Below are positions 19,606-29,980 of a stretch of DNA of 64,000 nucleotides, one piece after another (within the stretch, counting starts at the first letter, position 1; each line of letters starts with the position of its first letter). Under the pieces are notes generated by a model. The model was not told the origin of the DNA. It was given only the letters and a program-made list of their open reading frames with translations, and ran no database searches. Position numbers and translations under genes: made by a program. This DNA comes from Herbinix sp. (lineage in GTDB: Bacteria; Bacillota; Clostridia; Lachnospirales; Lachnospiraceae): NCBI GenBank assembly GCA_029256105.1, contig JAQSYO010000001.1, positions 265,987 to 329,986 of the forward strand, given 5' to 3'.

Positions 19606-19797
19606 ATATTTAGTTATAATTGAAGAATATTACTAACAGGGCAAGCAATTCATCTGTGTATTTTCAATGTAATTTAGTATTGCAAAAGAAGATGGATTCG
19701 ATTATATTGGTATAAGAATAATTCGAAATGTTTCCTAAATTAAATTTAGACTGAGTAATCCAGTTCATTACAATAGAAAATAAGGGGGCAAATATAA

Positions 19798-20499
19798 GTG
19801 CTGGAAAAGTTGAAAAAAGAAGTGTATGAAGCAAATATGGAATTACAGGCCAGGGGTATGGTTATTTATACCTGGGGAAATGTAAGTGGAATTGACAGGG
19901 AAAAGCAATTAGTTGTTATTAAGCCGAGTGGTGTAGATTATGATGTAATGAAACCAGAGGATATGGTTGTTGTTGATATGGAAGGTAATGTCGTGGAAGG
20001 TCGTTATAAACCCTCCTCGGATACGGCAACACACTTGGTTTTGTATAATAATTACCCTGAGATTGGTGGGATTGTGCATACACATTCAACCTGGGCTGTA
20101 ACCTTTGCTCAAGCTGGAATGTCGGTACCTGCATTCGGAACCACGCATGCTGATTACTTTTATGGAGATGTTCCCTGTACTCGTGAATTAACAGAGACGG
20201 AAATTAATGAAGCCTATGAATTGAATACGGGTAAGGTTATCGTAGAAACAATCGGAAATAACGATCCAATGGCGATTCCAGGAATTTTGGTGAAAAATCA
20301 TGGGCCTTTTGCTTGGGGTAAAACACCGGCAGGTTCCGTATATAATACAGTGGTTCTAGATAAAGTAGCGGAGATGGCATATAGAACTATGACTTTAAAT
20401 CCTGAGGTTAACCGCGTATCACAAAATCTCTTGGATAAGCATTACTTCAGAAAGCATGGAGCAAATGCTTATTACGGACAAGGTTCAGAGGATCATTAA
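19798..20499 (+). CDS. araD: L-ribulose-5-phosphate 4-epimerase
   Basis: Zinc-dependent class II aldolase-fold enzyme that turns L-ribulose-5-phosphate into D-xylulose-5-phosphate in arabinose use. The 233-residue length is normal. The zinc ligands are visible as H94 and H96 (VHTHS) and H168 (KNHGPFAWG), with D75 in the KPSSDT loop. The start is GTG, supported by AAGGGGG 11 nt upstream. araA and araB are not adjacent, so this copy stands alone, ended by a strong terminator; it may feed a scattered pentose pathway. Confidence 0.93.
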   Translation: MLEKLKKEVYEANMELQARGMVIYTWGNVSGIDREKQLVVIKPSGVDYDVMKPEDMVVVDMEGNVVEGRYKPSSDTATHLVLYNNYPEIGGIVHTHSTWAVTFAQAGMSVPAFGTTHADYFYGDVPCTRELTETEINEAYELNTGKVIVETIGNNDPMAIPGILVKNHGPFAWGKTPAGSVYNTVVLDKVAEMAYRTMTLNPEVNRVSQNLLDKHYFRKHGANAYYGQGSEDH

Positions 20500-20507
20500 T
20501 AGAAAGA

Positions 20508-20573
20508 GAATGCTACAAAATAATAACTTCTCGAATTAATCGAGTTGTAATTATTTTGTAGCATTCTTTTTTT
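20508..20573 (+). terminator. Intrinsic terminator after araD
   Basis: A 17-bp perfect stem (20508-20524 with 20550-20566) with an inner CTCGA/TCGAG pair is followed by a run of seven T residues. Confidence 0.92.
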
Positions 20574-20770
20574 CAGGCATCATAGTAATATTTTTCAGGC
20601 ATGATAGTAATATTTTTCAGGCATGATAGTAATATTTTTCAAGCATCATAGTAATATTATTTAGATATCATAGTAATATTTTTCAGATATCAAAGTAATA
20701 TTTTTTAGATATCATGGTATTATTTTTTAGATATCATAGTAATATTTTCAGATATTATTATAATATTTTT
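20569..20770. repeat. 22-bp tandem array
   Basis: About nine units of the form TTTTTCAGGCATCATAGTAATA follow on with a 22-bp period (clear starts at 20569, 20591, 20613), later drifting to a TTTAGATATCATAGTAATA version. The array begins in the T-run of the araD terminator and ends about 100 bases before the parC stop. No gene is seen here. Confidence 0.85.
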
Positions 20771-20876
20771 TTGAAGTTATATTTTCTGTAATTATCAATT
20801 TTTTGATGATACTTATGATACTTATATATGATGTTTTTTTATTATATATTTTACTATATCTTCAGCATATCCTTAC

Positions 20877-23123
20877 TTACAAAGTTGCCTTTTGTCCCTT
20901 ATCTCCACGTTTGCGATTACGAACTTTCTTTACACTTAGTGTTTTATCGTTGTAGATAAAGCTTTCTTCATTTTGATTTAGGGCTATAGCAAAGCTAATG
21001 GTATCGTTTTTCTCTAAAGTAATAGCCTTAACACCACGACTGGTTTTCTTCAGTTCGCTAACTTCTGAGAGAGGGAAGCCGAGGGATAATCCTTTTTCTG
21101 TTAGAATAATTACTTTAAGGTTACCTGCAAGAACTTCATGAGCGGATAAAAGATTAATGGCGATAACCACATCCTTATCTTCTAGCTTTGTTGCACTAAT
21201 TTGCGAGCGATTTGTCTCAAATTCTACACCGGACACCTGCTTAATAAAGCCACCCTTTGTAGTGAACAGGAGCTGGGACTCAAAGAGCTGCTCAAAGGAG
21301 GTATAGAGGATAACGGTCTCTTTATCTAATTTACATAAGGTATGGATTAAAATACCCTTATCTTTTATTTTGCATTTTGGAATACTTTCTGCTTTTACCT
21401 GATACATATTTCCTTCCGCGGTAAAGACACAGAGGCGGTCGGTATTCTTCATCTGAACGATATGTACAAATTCTTTCAGACTTTCCTCCGAGGCACGGGT
21501 ATAACTGCCGACATCAATGGATTTGGTATACCCAAAGCGGTCGATGAGAATATAGATATCTTCAATCTTAACTTCCTCAACATACTCTGTGCTGGTTGCA
21601 TTCGCAAGCATTGTTTTTCTAGGCGTATGGAAAAGTTTTTTATATTCACGGAGACGGGATTTGATTATTTTATATAATTCCTTTGTATCTCCAAGAATCT
21701 TTTTGTACTCCTCAATAGAACTAACCAAAGAGGAGTTCTCTTCATGTAACTTTAATATTTCAAGACCGATTAATTTACTGAGTTGCATGGTAAGGATTGC
21801 TTCTGCCTGACGCTCTGTAAAATCAAAGGTTGCAGCTTCTTTTTCAGATTGTGTAGACTTGAATTTAATACCTTCTATATTACCTTCCATAAGGCAGCTT
21901 TTCGCTTGCTTAATTGAGGAACTTCCCCTTAACACTTCAATAATTAAATCGATAACATCGGTTGCCTTAATTAAGCCGCCTACAATTTCTAACCGTTTGA
22001 TGGCTTTATCTAGGAGATAATCATATTCCTTGGTATAAAGTTCTACTTGGAAATTCACAAATTCTTCAATGATATTTTTAAGGTTAAATACAATCGGTTG
22101 TTGCTCTTTTACGGCAAGAAGATTGGCTGTGTAGGTGTCCTCCATAGAGGTTTTCTTGTAAAGACCATTTAAGAGGTTGTCCAAATCACGATCTTTCTTA
22201 ACCTCTATTACAACACGAATGCCTTCCTTTGAGGACTCATCCCGGATATCAAAGATCTCATCAAATACTTTGTCCTTCATGAGTGTAGCAAGACCTTCTA
22301 CCAGTTTTGTTTTATTCCCTGCAATCGTATAAGGAATTTCGGTAATAACAATATTCTTACGTCCATTTTCTCCATTTTCAATCTCTACCTTCGAGCGAAT
22401 TCGAATCTTTCCTTCACCGGTCTCATAAAGGGCAGCTATATCGCCTTGATTTATAATTGTTCCGCCGGTAGGAAAATCAGGAGCGGGTATATAATCCATT
22501 AATCTTTGTACGGTAATATTAGGGTTGTCCATGTAGGCGATAACACCATCAATTACTTCGTCTGGATTGTGGGGAGGGATATTTGTCGCCATACCTACAG
22601 CGATACCAGTGGTTCCATTAATCAAAAGATTAGGAATCATTGCTGGTAATACGGTAGGTTCTTTTTCACTGTCATCAAAGTTTGGAGCAAATTCTATTAA
22701 CCCTTTCTCGAGATGGTCTAATAGGGCCATAGCGCCGTTGGAAAGTCTGGCTTCTGTATAACGCATCGCCGCTGCTCCGTCTCCATCGATGGAACCGAAG
22801 TTGCCGTGACCATCCACCAGCGGAACGCTTAACGAGTAATCCTCTGTCATTCGTACTAAAGCATCATAGATAGAGCTGTCACCATGCGGATGATATTTAC
22901 CCATGGTATCGCCGACGATACGAGCACTTTTCCTATGGGGTTTTGAAGGCTCCAGGCCAAGCTCGATCATGGAATAAAGAATTCTTCTTTGCACCGGCTT
23001 TAAACCGTCCCTGACATCTGGTAATGCCCGGGCAACAATAACACTCATGGCATAATCCCTATAGCTATTCTTCATCTCCTCGGAAAAATCCATTTGGATG
23101 ATCTGATCGGTAACTTTTTTCAT
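20877..23123 (-). CDS. parC: DNA topoisomerase IV subunit A
   Basis: Type IIA topoisomerase breakage-reunion subunit. In the 748-residue product the active-site tyrosine is Y122 in [11 protein letters not shown], the quinolone-region helix reads [12 protein letters not shown] with S83/S84, and a C-terminal beta-pinwheel follows (about 495-748). The gyrase-specific box QRRGGKG is not seen; the equivalent region reads [10 protein letters not shown], favouring topoisomerase IV over gyrase. An in-frame GTG six codons upstream overlaps the ribosome site, so the ATG after GGAGG is used. It lies 155 bases downstream of parE on the same strand. A second pair near dnaA/recF would be the gyrase. Confidence 0.85.
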   Translation of the reverse strand: MKKVTDQIIQMDFSEEMKNSYRDYAMSVIVARALPDVRDGLKPVQRRILYSMIELGLEPSKPHRKSARIVGDTMGKYHPHGDSSIYDALVRMTEDYSLSVPLVDGHGNFGSIDGDGAAAMRYTEARLSNGAMALLDHLEKGLIEFAPNFDDSEKEPTVLPAMIPNLLINGTTGIAVGMATNIPPHNPDEVIDGVIAYMDNPNITVQRLMDYIPAPDFPTGGTIINQGDIAALYETGEGKIRIRSKVEIENGENGRKNIVITEIPYTIAGNKTKLVEGLATLMKDKVFDEIFDIRDESSKEGIRVVIEVKKDRDLDNLLNGLYKKTSMEDTYTANLLAVKEQQPIVFNLKNIIEEFVNFQVELYTKEYDYLLDKAIKRLEIVGGLIKATDVIDLIIEVLRGSSSIKQAKSCLMEGNIEGIKFKSTQSEKEAATFDFTERQAEAILTMQLSKLIGLEILKLHEENSSLVSSIEEYKKILGDTKELYKIIKSRLREYKKLFHTPRKTMLANATSTEYVEEVKIEDIYILIDRFGYTKSIDVGSYTRASEESLKEFVHIVQMKNTDRLCVFTAEGNMYQVKAESIPKCKIKDKGILIHTLCKLDKETVILYTSFEQLFESQLLFTTKGGFIKQVSGVEFETNRSQISATKLEDKDVVIAINLLSAHEVLAGNLKVIILTEKGLSLGFPLSEVSELKKTSRGVKAITLEKNDTISFAIALNQNEESFIYNDKTLSVKKVRNRKRGDKGQKATL

Positions 23124-23278
23124 CGTAACATTAACCTCCACCTATGTAATCCTACCATTACACTCATCAAATTTGCAGTATAAGTAGTAATGGCAGTAAT
23201 TGTTATATTTTATTCATGATAAATAATGATTTTCAAAGAGCTTCGTATTAACTAATTAAGGTTGCCAAAGTAATTTAT

Positions 23279-25210
23279 CTAGATATCTAATTTGGCATAT
23301 TTCGCTTCTTCCATGATGAAACTGCGCCTTGGAGGAACGTTGCTGCTCATCAGCATCGAGGTAACCTCATCAGCCTCTACGGTGTCGCTGATTGTAATCT
23401 GTGCCATAATACGGGTTTCAGGATCGAGCGTTGTTTCCCATAATTGGTGGGCATCCATTTCACCTAATCCTTTGTATCGTTGAAGATTTATGATTTTATT
23501 TCCTTCTTTTTTACGGAATTTTTCTAATTCAAAGTCATTAAATAAGTATTCCGATTGCTTTGATTTCTTCCCTTTAGCAGCAGATTCATATTCCACCTTA
23601 TAAAGAGGAGGGAGTCCACGGTATACTTTGCCCTCTAGAACAAGTTCCGGCATAAAGCGGTAGAAAAAGGTAAGAAGAAGAGTACTAATGTGTGCTCCAT
23701 CCACATCGGCATCGGTCAAAATGATGATTTTATCATATTTAAGTTTTGTAATATCAAATTCATCCCCGATTCCACAGCCAAAGGTAGCAATCATCGTTTT
23801 AATTTCATTATTTAAAAGAATCTTCTCTAAAGAAGCTTTTTCTACATTTAAAATCTTACCTCTCAGAGGCAGTACAGCTTGTACTCTTCGATTACGCGCG
23901 GTCTTTACAGTTCCTCCGGCGGAATCTCCTTCGACGATATATAATTCACATTCTTCGGACTTCTTGGAGGAGCAGGAAGCGAGTTTACTTCGCGTATCAA
24001 CATCATTCAACTGCTTCATTACTGCAGTTCTTGCTTTGTCACTAGCACGTCTTGCATTAAAGGATTTCATAGAGTTATCCAAAATACTGCGTAATATTTC
24101 AACATGTTTATCAAACCAACGCTGTGCTTCGGAGGAGAATACATCATCCACGGCACCCTTAGCGTCAGTATTGCCAAGCTTTGTTTTTGTCTGTCCTTCG
24201 AATTGGGGATCCGGATGCTTAATGGAGATGATTGCTACAAGCCCATTACGGATGTCCTTACCATCGAAATTCTCATCTTTATCCTTTAAGACATTTAGTT
24301 CCCTAGCATACTGATTCATGACGCGGGTCAGACCGGTTTTAAAACCTGTAACCAGAGTACCACCATCTACGACATTGATACGATTACAATAAGCATTGAT
24401 CTGCTCTGAATAACTATCTGTATATTGAAAGGCGATTTCTACTTCGATATCACCGCTTTTCCCCTCCAGATATACAGGCTCGTCATGAATGATTGACATT
24501 TCACGGGTTAAGTAGGATACAAAGCTCTTTATACCGAATTCCTCCTGATAGCTTTTTGAGGTACCCGTAACTTGGTCGGTAAAATTGAGTAGAATGTTTT
24601 TATTTAGAAAAGCAATTTCCTTTAATTTTTTATGAATTAATTCTGCTTTGAATTCCACCGTCTCAAAGATGGAATCATCCGGATAGAAGATTACCTTGGT
24701 TCCGGTATCCGATTTATTACATTTACCAACAACTGGTAATAAGCCATCCTCAAGTTCTGTGATCGGATGACCGCCGTTTCTATATTCATCACGGAATATC
24801 TTGCCATCGCGCTTCACCTCAATAATCATACGCTTAGAGAGCGCATTAACTACAGAAGCACCAACACCGTGAAGACCTCCAGATACTTTATATACAGAAT
24901 TTCCGAATTTGCCGCCAGCGTGAAGAATCGTATATACAACGCGAACTGTAGGGATTTTCTTCGTTGGATGAATATCTACCGGTACACCTCGTCCATTGTC
25001 ACAGATTTCGATTCCGCCGTCTTTTAATAGTGTAATATCAATCCTTGTACAAAAACCTGCCAAATGTTCATCAATACCGTTGTCTATAATTTCCCAGATT
25101 AAGTGGTGTAAGCCCCTTGGCCCCGTGCTTCCGATATACATACCCGGACGCTTCCTTACTGCCTCAAGCCCTTCCAAAACAACGATTTGACTTCCGCTAT
25201 ATTGTTCCAT
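23279..25210 (-). CDS. parE: DNA topoisomerase IV subunit B
   Basis: ATPase subunit partnering the ParC-type protein. The 643 residues show a GHKL ATPase fold (EIIDNGIDEH, DNGRGVPVDIHP, GGLHGVGASVVNALS), a transducer domain, then the TOPRIM domain with EGDSAGG near 430 and the DADVDGAHI acidic pair, ending in the LQRYKGLGEM tail. The absence of a neighbouring recF or gyrA, and the partner's lack of the gyrase box, support ParE over GyrB. An AAGGGAT ribosome site is seen on this strand. It is the first gene of a parE-parC operon. Confidence 0.88.
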   Translation of the reverse strand: MEQYSGSQIVVLEGLEAVRKRPGMYIGSTGPRGLHHLIWEIIDNGIDEHLAGFCTRIDITLLKDGGIEICDNGRGVPVDIHPTKKIPTVRVVYTILHAGGKFGNSVYKVSGGLHGVGASVVNALSKRMIIEVKRDGKIFRDEYRNGGHPITELEDGLLPVVGKCNKSDTGTKVIFYPDDSIFETVEFKAELIHKKLKEIAFLNKNILLNFTDQVTGTSKSYQEEFGIKSFVSYLTREMSIIHDEPVYLEGKSGDIEVEIAFQYTDSYSEQINAYCNRINVVDGGTLVTGFKTGLTRVMNQYARELNVLKDKDENFDGKDIRNGLVAIISIKHPDPQFEGQTKTKLGNTDAKGAVDDVFSSEAQRWFDKHVEILRSILDNSMKSFNARRASDKARTAVMKQLNDVDTRSKLASCSSKKSEECELYIVEGDSAGGTVKTARNRRVQAVLPLRGKILNVEKASLEKILLNNEIKTMIATFGCGIGDEFDITKLKYDKIIILTDADVDGAHISTLLLTFFYRFMPELVLEGKVYRGLPPLYKVEYESAAKGKKSKQSEYLFNDFELEKFRKKEGNKIINLQRYKGLGEMDAHQLWETTLDPETRIMAQITISDTVEADEVTSMLMSSNVPPRRSFIMEEAKYAKLDI

Positions 25211-25451
25211 GGTTCAAATCCCTTCTATTTTAAAAATATTATTCTGAGCTATTATATCACACGCATAGAAAGATTTCCAGTTATATTACAATCATACGTT
25301 CGAACTACGAACAAAGAATCGTGTTCGTTATACCATGAAAGAATTATATTCAAACGAATGAGAAACGATTACTTAAACGGCAAAGAAAAAATTGCATTTA
25401 AACTGCAGACGAATAAATAAAATCGAAAGATATTAAATTTTAAAAAAATGA

Positions 25452-25479
25452 TTGAAAATTACGTAGAATGTTGTATAAT
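25452..25479 (+). promoter_or_regulatory. Promoter of the folded leader or small RNA
   Basis: TTGAAA (25452-25457), a 16-bp spacer and TATAAT (25474-25479). It drives the structured region described next. Confidence 0.6.
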
Positions 25480-25485
25480 AGGAAC

Positions 25486-25624
25486 AATTATTTATAATAA
25501 ATTTGACCCCCTCGAAGCAGAGCTACAGGGGGAATTCTTTTCGGCTCATGGAAGCAGGAGCAAAAGTAAAGAATTGACATAATCAATCCAATAGCATAAT
25601 TATACAATATGGATTGATTTTTTT
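25486..25624 (+). ncRNA. Structured RNA or attenuator ending in a terminator
   Basis: After the promoter come three stem-loops in a row: CCCCCT (25507-25512) with AGGGGG (25527-25532); AATTCTTT (25533-25540) with AAAGAATT (25568-25575), enclosing a GCTC/GAGC stem; and AATCAATCCA (25581-25590) with TGGATTGATT (25610-25619), followed by a run of T. The first two stems touch, like a coaxial stack. The unit could be a small RNA or a leader controlling the PHP and decarboxylase genes. I could not match it to lysine, preQ1, SAM, THF or other riboswitch classes I know. A nine-codon frame starting ATGGAAGCAGG at 25548 has two Lys codons. The third stem also overlaps a possible second promoter (TTGACA at 25574). 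Confidence 0.5.
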
Positions 25625-25651
25625 CGTAAATGAAAGGCAAAGGTACATTTC

Positions 25652-26329
25652 ATGAGCCTATATTTATATGAAACACACTTGCACACAACTGAGGCCAGCG
25701 CATGTTCCCATGTAGATGCTGCAGAACATGTTAGATATTATAAAGATGCAGGATATGCAGGTATTATAGTTACGGATCACTTTTTTAATGGTAACAGCAA
25801 CATTCCGCAAAACCTCCCCTGGGAGGAACGTGTCGATTTGTTTTGCAGAGGTTACGAGAATGCGAAAGCAGAGGGCGACCGAATTGGACTGTCCGTATTT
25901 TTTGGCTGGGAAGCAAATTTTCGTTTTACCGAATTTTTAATTTATGGACTTGATAAAGCATGGCTGAAAGAACATCCGGATATATTATCATGGACGCTGG
26001 AAGAACAATACTTAAGAGTGCATGAAGACGGAGGATACGTGGTTCATGCGCATCCCTTCCGTGTACGCCCCTATATCAAAGAGATTCGTTTGTTTCCGGA
26101 AGCAATCGATGCGGTGGAGGTAATTAATGTTGGGAATCAGAATAATGAGTTTGACAAACAAGCATTAGCATATGCTAAAAAGCATAAATTACCGTTCATG
26201 GCGGGAACGGATGCTCATGGTTTTGATAGTCACCATAGCGGTGTAGCCTTTCAGAATAAGGTAGAGGATATTGGCAGCTTTATCGACAGCATAAAATCAG
26301 GGAAATATGAACTGATTCAACCAAGATAA
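25652..26329 (+). CDS. PHP-domain phosphoesterase
   Basis: Predicted metal-dependent phosphohydrolase with a polymerase-and-histidinol-phosphatase fold. Metal-binding motifs are visible in order: ETHLHT (about 7-12), a TDHFF motif near 45, HAHPFR near 134 and GTDAHG near 188. The 225-residue length suits small histidinol-phosphatase-like or nucleotide-phosphatase members; the substrate cannot be assigned. The ribosome site is weak (AAAGG). It lies 20 bases before the decarboxylase gene, probably in one operon behind the folded leader. Confidence 0.8.
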   Translation: MSLYLYETHLHTTEASACSHVDAAEHVRYYKDAGYAGIIVTDHFFNGNSNIPQNLPWEERVDLFCRGYENAKAEGDRIGLSVFFGWEANFRFTEFLIYGLDKAWLKEHPDILSWTLEEQYLRVHEDGGYVVHAHPFRVRPYIKEIRLFPEAIDAVEVINVGNQNNEFDKQALAYAKKHKLPFMAGTDAHGFDSHHSGVAFQNKVEDIGSFIDSIKSGKYELIQPR

Positions 26330-26349
26330 TAAATAAAAGGAGGTTCATT

Positions 26350-27612
26350 ATGAAAACACCATTTGTTACTTTGGAACAATTACAGGAAATTACACAAAAA
26401 TATCCAACCCCCTTTCATATTTATGATGAAAAAGGAATTCGCGAAAATGCCAGAAAACTAAATAAAGCCTTTGAATGGAATAAAGGATTTAAGGAATATT
26501 TCGCGGTTAAGGCAACACCAAACCCTTACATTATCAATATATTAAAGGAAGAGGGCTGTGGGGTGGACTGTTCTTCCTTGACAGAACTTATGTTGGCAGA
26601 AGCACTGGGATATTCAGGGGAAGGTATTATGTTTTCCTCGAATGCAACACCACCAGAGGAGTTTATTAAGGCTACGGAGTTGAATTCAATTATTAATTTG
26701 GATGATTATACCCATATTGATTTTTTGGATAAAATTGTGGGAATTCCAGAGACCATCTGTTGCCGTTTTAATCCTGGTGGAGTATTTAAGACAGCAAACG
26801 GCATTATGGATAATCCGGGAGATGCCAAATATGGTTTTACAAAGGAACAGTTGATTGACGGATTTATCCGGTTAAAGGAAATGGGAGCAAAAACGTTCGG
26901 TATACACTCCTTCCTTGCAAGTAATACCGCATCGAACGAATATTATCCAGCACTGGCTGCAATACTATTTGAACTCGCAGTAGAATTGAAAGAAAAAACC
27001 GGTGTTGACATAAAATTCATTAACCTTTCCGGTGGTGTAGGTATCCCCTATAAGCCGGATGAAATGGAAAATGATATTATGGAAATCGGTGAAGGCGTAA
27101 GAAAAGCATATGAGCAAATCCTAGTACCTGCTGGAATGGGCGACGTAGCAATCTTTACCGAGCTTGGACGTTATATGTTGGCGCCTTTCGGACACTTGGT
27201 TGCTACCGCAGTTCATGAGAAGCACATTTATAAGGAATACATCGGACTTGATGCCTGTGCAGTGAATTTGATGAGACCTGCAATGTATGGAGCTTATCAT
27301 CATATTACTGTCATGGGGAAAGAGAACGAACCCTATGATCACAAATATGATATCACTGGTTCTCTGTGTGAGAACAATGATAAATTTGCGATTGATCGTA
27401 TGCTACCTAAGATAGACATCGGTGATTTCGTTGTAATACACGATACCGGTGCCCATGGTTTTTCGATGGGTTATAACTATAATGGTAAATTAAGATCTTC
27501 AGAGCTATTATTAAAAGAGGATGGAGCCGTACAATTAATTCGTAGGGCTGAAACCCCGAAGGATTACTTTATCACCTTCGATTTTAGTGATATTTTAAAG
27601 GATGCACAGTAA
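26350..27612 (+). CDS. lysA: Diaminopimelate decarboxylase-type PLP enzyme
   Basis: Fold-type III PLP decarboxylase; LysA makes L-lysine from meso-diaminopimelate. The 420 residues show the PLP-binding lysine K54 in FAVKATPN, a GGG-like phosphate loop in NLSGGVGIP, an EGR-equivalent ELGRYM, and CENNDKF, matching the CESGD-type substrate motif near the C-terminus. The CENND variant and the IPETICCRFNP stretch belong to a divergent branch, so a related amino-acid substrate is possible. GGAGG lies just before the ATG. It is cotranscribed with the PHP gene. Confidence 0.8.
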   Translation: MKTPFVTLEQLQEITQKYPTPFHIYDEKGIRENARKLNKAFEWNKGFKEYFAVKATPNPYIINILKEEGCGVDCSSLTELMLAEALGYSGEGIMFSSNATPPEEFIKATELNSIINLDDYTHIDFLDKIVGIPETICCRFNPGGVFKTANGIMDNPGDAKYGFTKEQLIDGFIRLKEMGAKTFGIHSFLASNTASNEYYPALAAILFELAVELKEKTGVDIKFINLSGGVGIPYKPDEMENDIMEIGEGVRKAYEQILVPAGMGDVAIFTELGRYMLAPFGHLVATAVHEKHIYKEYIGLDACAVNLMRPAMYGAYHHITVMGKENEPYDHKYDITGSLCENNDKFAIDRMLPKIDIGDFVVIHDTGAHGFSMGYNYNGKLRSSELLLKEDGAVQLIRRAETPKDYFITFDFSDILKDAQ

Positions 27613-27747
27613 TTTAATTCATTTTAATTTGATGAATCCTTTTAAAATATATTCATAAAACAAAAGAATATTTTAATAGGTTTGAAGATAAGATATAATG
27701 TAACTTTCGAGTAGGCAAATGCTTAAAGTATATGAAAATTAATGATG

Positions 27748-27776
27748 TTGACAAGAAACAACCGATACGATATAAT
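27748..27776 (+). promoter_or_regulatory. Consensus promoter of greA-lysS
   Basis: TTGACA (27748-27753), a 17-bp spacer and TATAAT (27771-27776): a perfect vegetative promoter 53 bases before the greA start. Confidence 0.88.
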
Positions 27777-27828
27777 ACTTTGAATGTATTGTATGTTGTA
27801 TAAAAAGCAATATGGAGGATGGTGTTTT

Positions 27829-28311
27829 ATGGTAGAAAAGAAGAACATATTGACTTATGAGGGATTACGACAGCTGGAAGATGAGCTTCACGATCTAAAA
27901 GTTAACCAAAGAAAAGAAGTTGCGCAAAAAATTAAGGAAGCCAGAGAGCAAGGGGATCTTTCTGAAAATGCAGAATATGATTCAGCGAAAGATGAGCAGA
28001 GAGATATTGAGGCTCGAATTGAAGAAATAGATAAGATTCTCAAGAATGCTGAGGTCGTTGTTGAAGACGAAGTAGATGTTACTGTGATAAATATAGGATG
28101 CAAAATCAAAATTTATGATATGGAATATGACGAGGAGTTGGAATATAAACTTGTCGGTTCTACAGAAGCAAATAGTTTGAAAGGTAAAATTTCAAATGAA
28201 TCCCCGTTAGGAAGAGCATTACTCGGAGCAAAGGTTAACGATGTAGTCAATGTCGATACCCATGCAGGAACAATGCAGTATAAGATATTACAAATACTAA
28301 AATCGAATTAA
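27829..28311 (+). CDS. greA: Transcription elongation factor GreA
   Basis: GreA binds the secondary channel of RNA polymerase and stimulates cleavage of backtracked RNA. The 160-residue product has the N-terminal antiparallel coiled coil (about 1-75) with the acidic tip in GDLSENAEYDSAKDEQ, and a C-terminal FKBP-like domain ending in SPLGRALLGAKVNDVV. The start at 27829 lies 10 nt after GGAGG; the longer in-frame start at 27784 has no ribosome site and adds residues foreign to the family. lysS follows, a common pairing in Firmicutes. Confidence 0.95.
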   Translation: MVEKKNILTYEGLRQLEDELHDLKVNQRKEVAQKIKEAREQGDLSENAEYDSAKDEQRDIEARIEEIDKILKNAEVVVEDEVDVTVINIGCKIKIYDMEYDEELEYKLVGSTEANSLKGKISNESPLGRALLGAKVNDVVNVDTHAGTMQYKILQILKSN

Positions 28312-28381
28312 ATAAATTAGCAGACTTTACAAGTAACATGATACAAGTAGAGGCAATTTACTGCGATAAGAGGTGAAATTC

Positions 28382-29872
28382 ATGGCTGATGAAAGAGTTC
28401 AAACAGAGCAGGACATTAATGAATTATTGAAGGTAAGAAGAACCAAATTAGCTGAACTTCAGGAGAATGGCAAGGATCCCTTCCAAATTATGAAGTATCA
28501 GGTAACCAATCATACCGGAGATATCATTAATAATTTTGAGGAATTTGAAGGTAAGACTGTTTCCATAGCAGGACGTATCATGTCAAAACGAGTTATGGGA
28601 AAAGCATCTTTTTGTAATATCAGTGATATAAGTGGCAACGTTCAAGCTTATGTTAAAAGAGATGAAATTGGCGAAGAGCTTTATGCTGAATTTAAGAAAT
28701 ATGATATCGGTGATATTGTAGGTATCGAAGGAGAAGTGTTTAAAACCCATACGGAAGAAGTATCGGTGAAAGCACATAAAGTCGTTCTGTTAACTAAGAG
28801 CCTTCAGATACTGCCAGAGAAATTCCACGGCCTGAAAGATACCGACGTAAGATATAGACAACGATATATTGATTTGATTGTTAATCCCGAAGTTCGGGAT
28901 ACTTTTATTAAACGCTCCCTCATAATTAGGGAAATACGTAATTATTTGGATAATAAGGATTTTATTGAGGTTGAAACTCCGGTACTTGTACCGAATGCCG
29001 GTGGTGCTGCTGCGAAACCGTTTCATACACACCACAATGCGTTAGATCAGGATATCCACTTGAGAATTTCTCTTGAATTGTATCTAAAGCGTCTGATTGT
29101 AGGCGGTTTGGAACGAGTTTATGAAATCGGAAGAGTATTTCGTAATGAGGGATTATCCGTAAGACATAATCCTGAATTTACGCTTTTAGAATTATATCAA
29201 GCTTATACAGATTACTACGGAATGATGGATTTAGTTGAGGATATGTTCCGTCAAGTAGCCACTAAGGTGCTTGGAACAACAGTTATTTCCTATGATGGTG
29301 TAGAGATAGATTTATCTAAGCCTTTTGAAAGACTTACTATGATTGAAGCAGTTAAAAAATATGCGAATATTGATTTTGATCTGATACAGGACGAAGCTGC
29401 AGCAAAGGCTCTTGCAAACGAGCATCATATTAAATTCGAGTCAAGACATAAGAAAGGCGATATTATTAACCTGTTCTTTGAAGAATTCGTAGAAGAGCAT
29501 CTAGTTCAGCCTACCTTTATCATGGATCACCCGGTTGAGATATCTCCGCTTGCCAGCAGAAAGCCTAGCAATCCGGATTATACAGAGCGTTTTGAGCTGT
29601 TTATCACGAAGCGTGAGATGGCAAATGCATTCTCTGAATTAAATGATCCTTTGGATCAAAGAGGACGTTTTGAAGCACAAGAAGCACTCAGAGCGGCAGG
29701 AGATGAAGAAGCTAATCAATTAGATGAGGACTTCCTCACAGCGCTCGAATACGGTATGCCACCTACTGGCGGTATTGGTATCGGGATTGATCGGTTTGTT
29801 ATGTTGTTGACTGATTCCTCAGCAATTAGGGATGTTCTATTGTTCCCGACAATGAAGAGCTTGGAAAAATAA
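28382..29872 (+). CDS. lysS: Lysyl-tRNA synthetase, class II
   Basis: Charges tRNA-Lys. The 496-residue product has an N-terminal OB-fold anticodon-binding domain (about 60-150) and a class II catalytic core: motif 1 around [21 protein letters not shown], motif 2 [20 protein letters not shown] and motif 3 [22 protein letters not shown] lies 7 nt before the ATG at 28382. It shares the greA promoter and is followed by a strong terminator. No T-box was seen in the leader. Confidence 0.96.
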   Translation: MADERVQTEQDINELLKVRRTKLAELQENGKDPFQIMKYQVTNHTGDIINNFEEFEGKTVSIAGRIMSKRVMGKASFCNISDISGNVQAYVKRDEIGEELYAEFKKYDIGDIVGIEGEVFKTHTEEVSVKAHKVVLLTKSLQILPEKFHGLKDTDVRYRQRYIDLIVNPEVRDTFIKRSLIIREIRNYLDNKDFIEVETPVLVPNAGGAAAKPFHTHHNALDQDIHLRISLELYLKRLIVGGLERVYEIGRVFRNEGLSVRHNPEFTLLELYQAYTDYYGMMDLVEDMFRQVATKVLGTTVISYDGVEIDLSKPFERLTMIEAVKKYANIDFDLIQDEAAAKALANEHHIKFESRHKKGDIINLFFEEFVEEHLVQPTFIMDHPVEISPLASRKPSNPDYTERFELFITKREMANAFSELNDPLDQRGRFEAQEALRAAGDEEANQLDEDFLTALEYGMPPTGGIGIGIDRFVMLLTDSSAIRDVLLFPTMKSLEK

Positions 29873-29901
29873 TCCTAAGAATTTAATAAAATCAGACTAC
29901 A

Positions 29902-29947
29902 AAGAGGATATTCTCTAAAGAAATTTAGAAAATATCCTCTTTTTTTC
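29902..29947 (+). terminator. Intrinsic terminator of greA-lysS
   Basis: 11-bp stem (29902-29912 with 29931-29941) with an inner TCTAAA/TTTAGA pair, followed by seven T residues. Confidence 0.92.
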
Positions 29948-29980
29948 TTGTTATGAGTATTGGTTAAATTAGTAGCATTT

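Noticed and set aside
20569..20770. Regular repeats suggestive of a CRISPR array
   Set aside because: The 22-bp units are contiguous with no unique spacers, and no cas gene is present; the same holds for the other arrays.
23688..24314. 208-residue plus-strand frame within parE
   Set aside because: Antisense to the TOPRIM region of ParE; Ser/Leu-rich shadow composition.
20877..25210. gyrA-gyrB as the identity of the topoisomerase pair
   Set aside because: The A subunit lacks the gyrase box QRRGGKG and no recF or dnaA lies near; topoisomerase IV fits better, though a tree would settle it.
25486..25624. Lysine or preQ1 riboswitch before the LysA-type gene
   Set aside because: The long lysine-aptamer architecture and the preQ1 core with its A-rich tail are not seen; only three simple stems.
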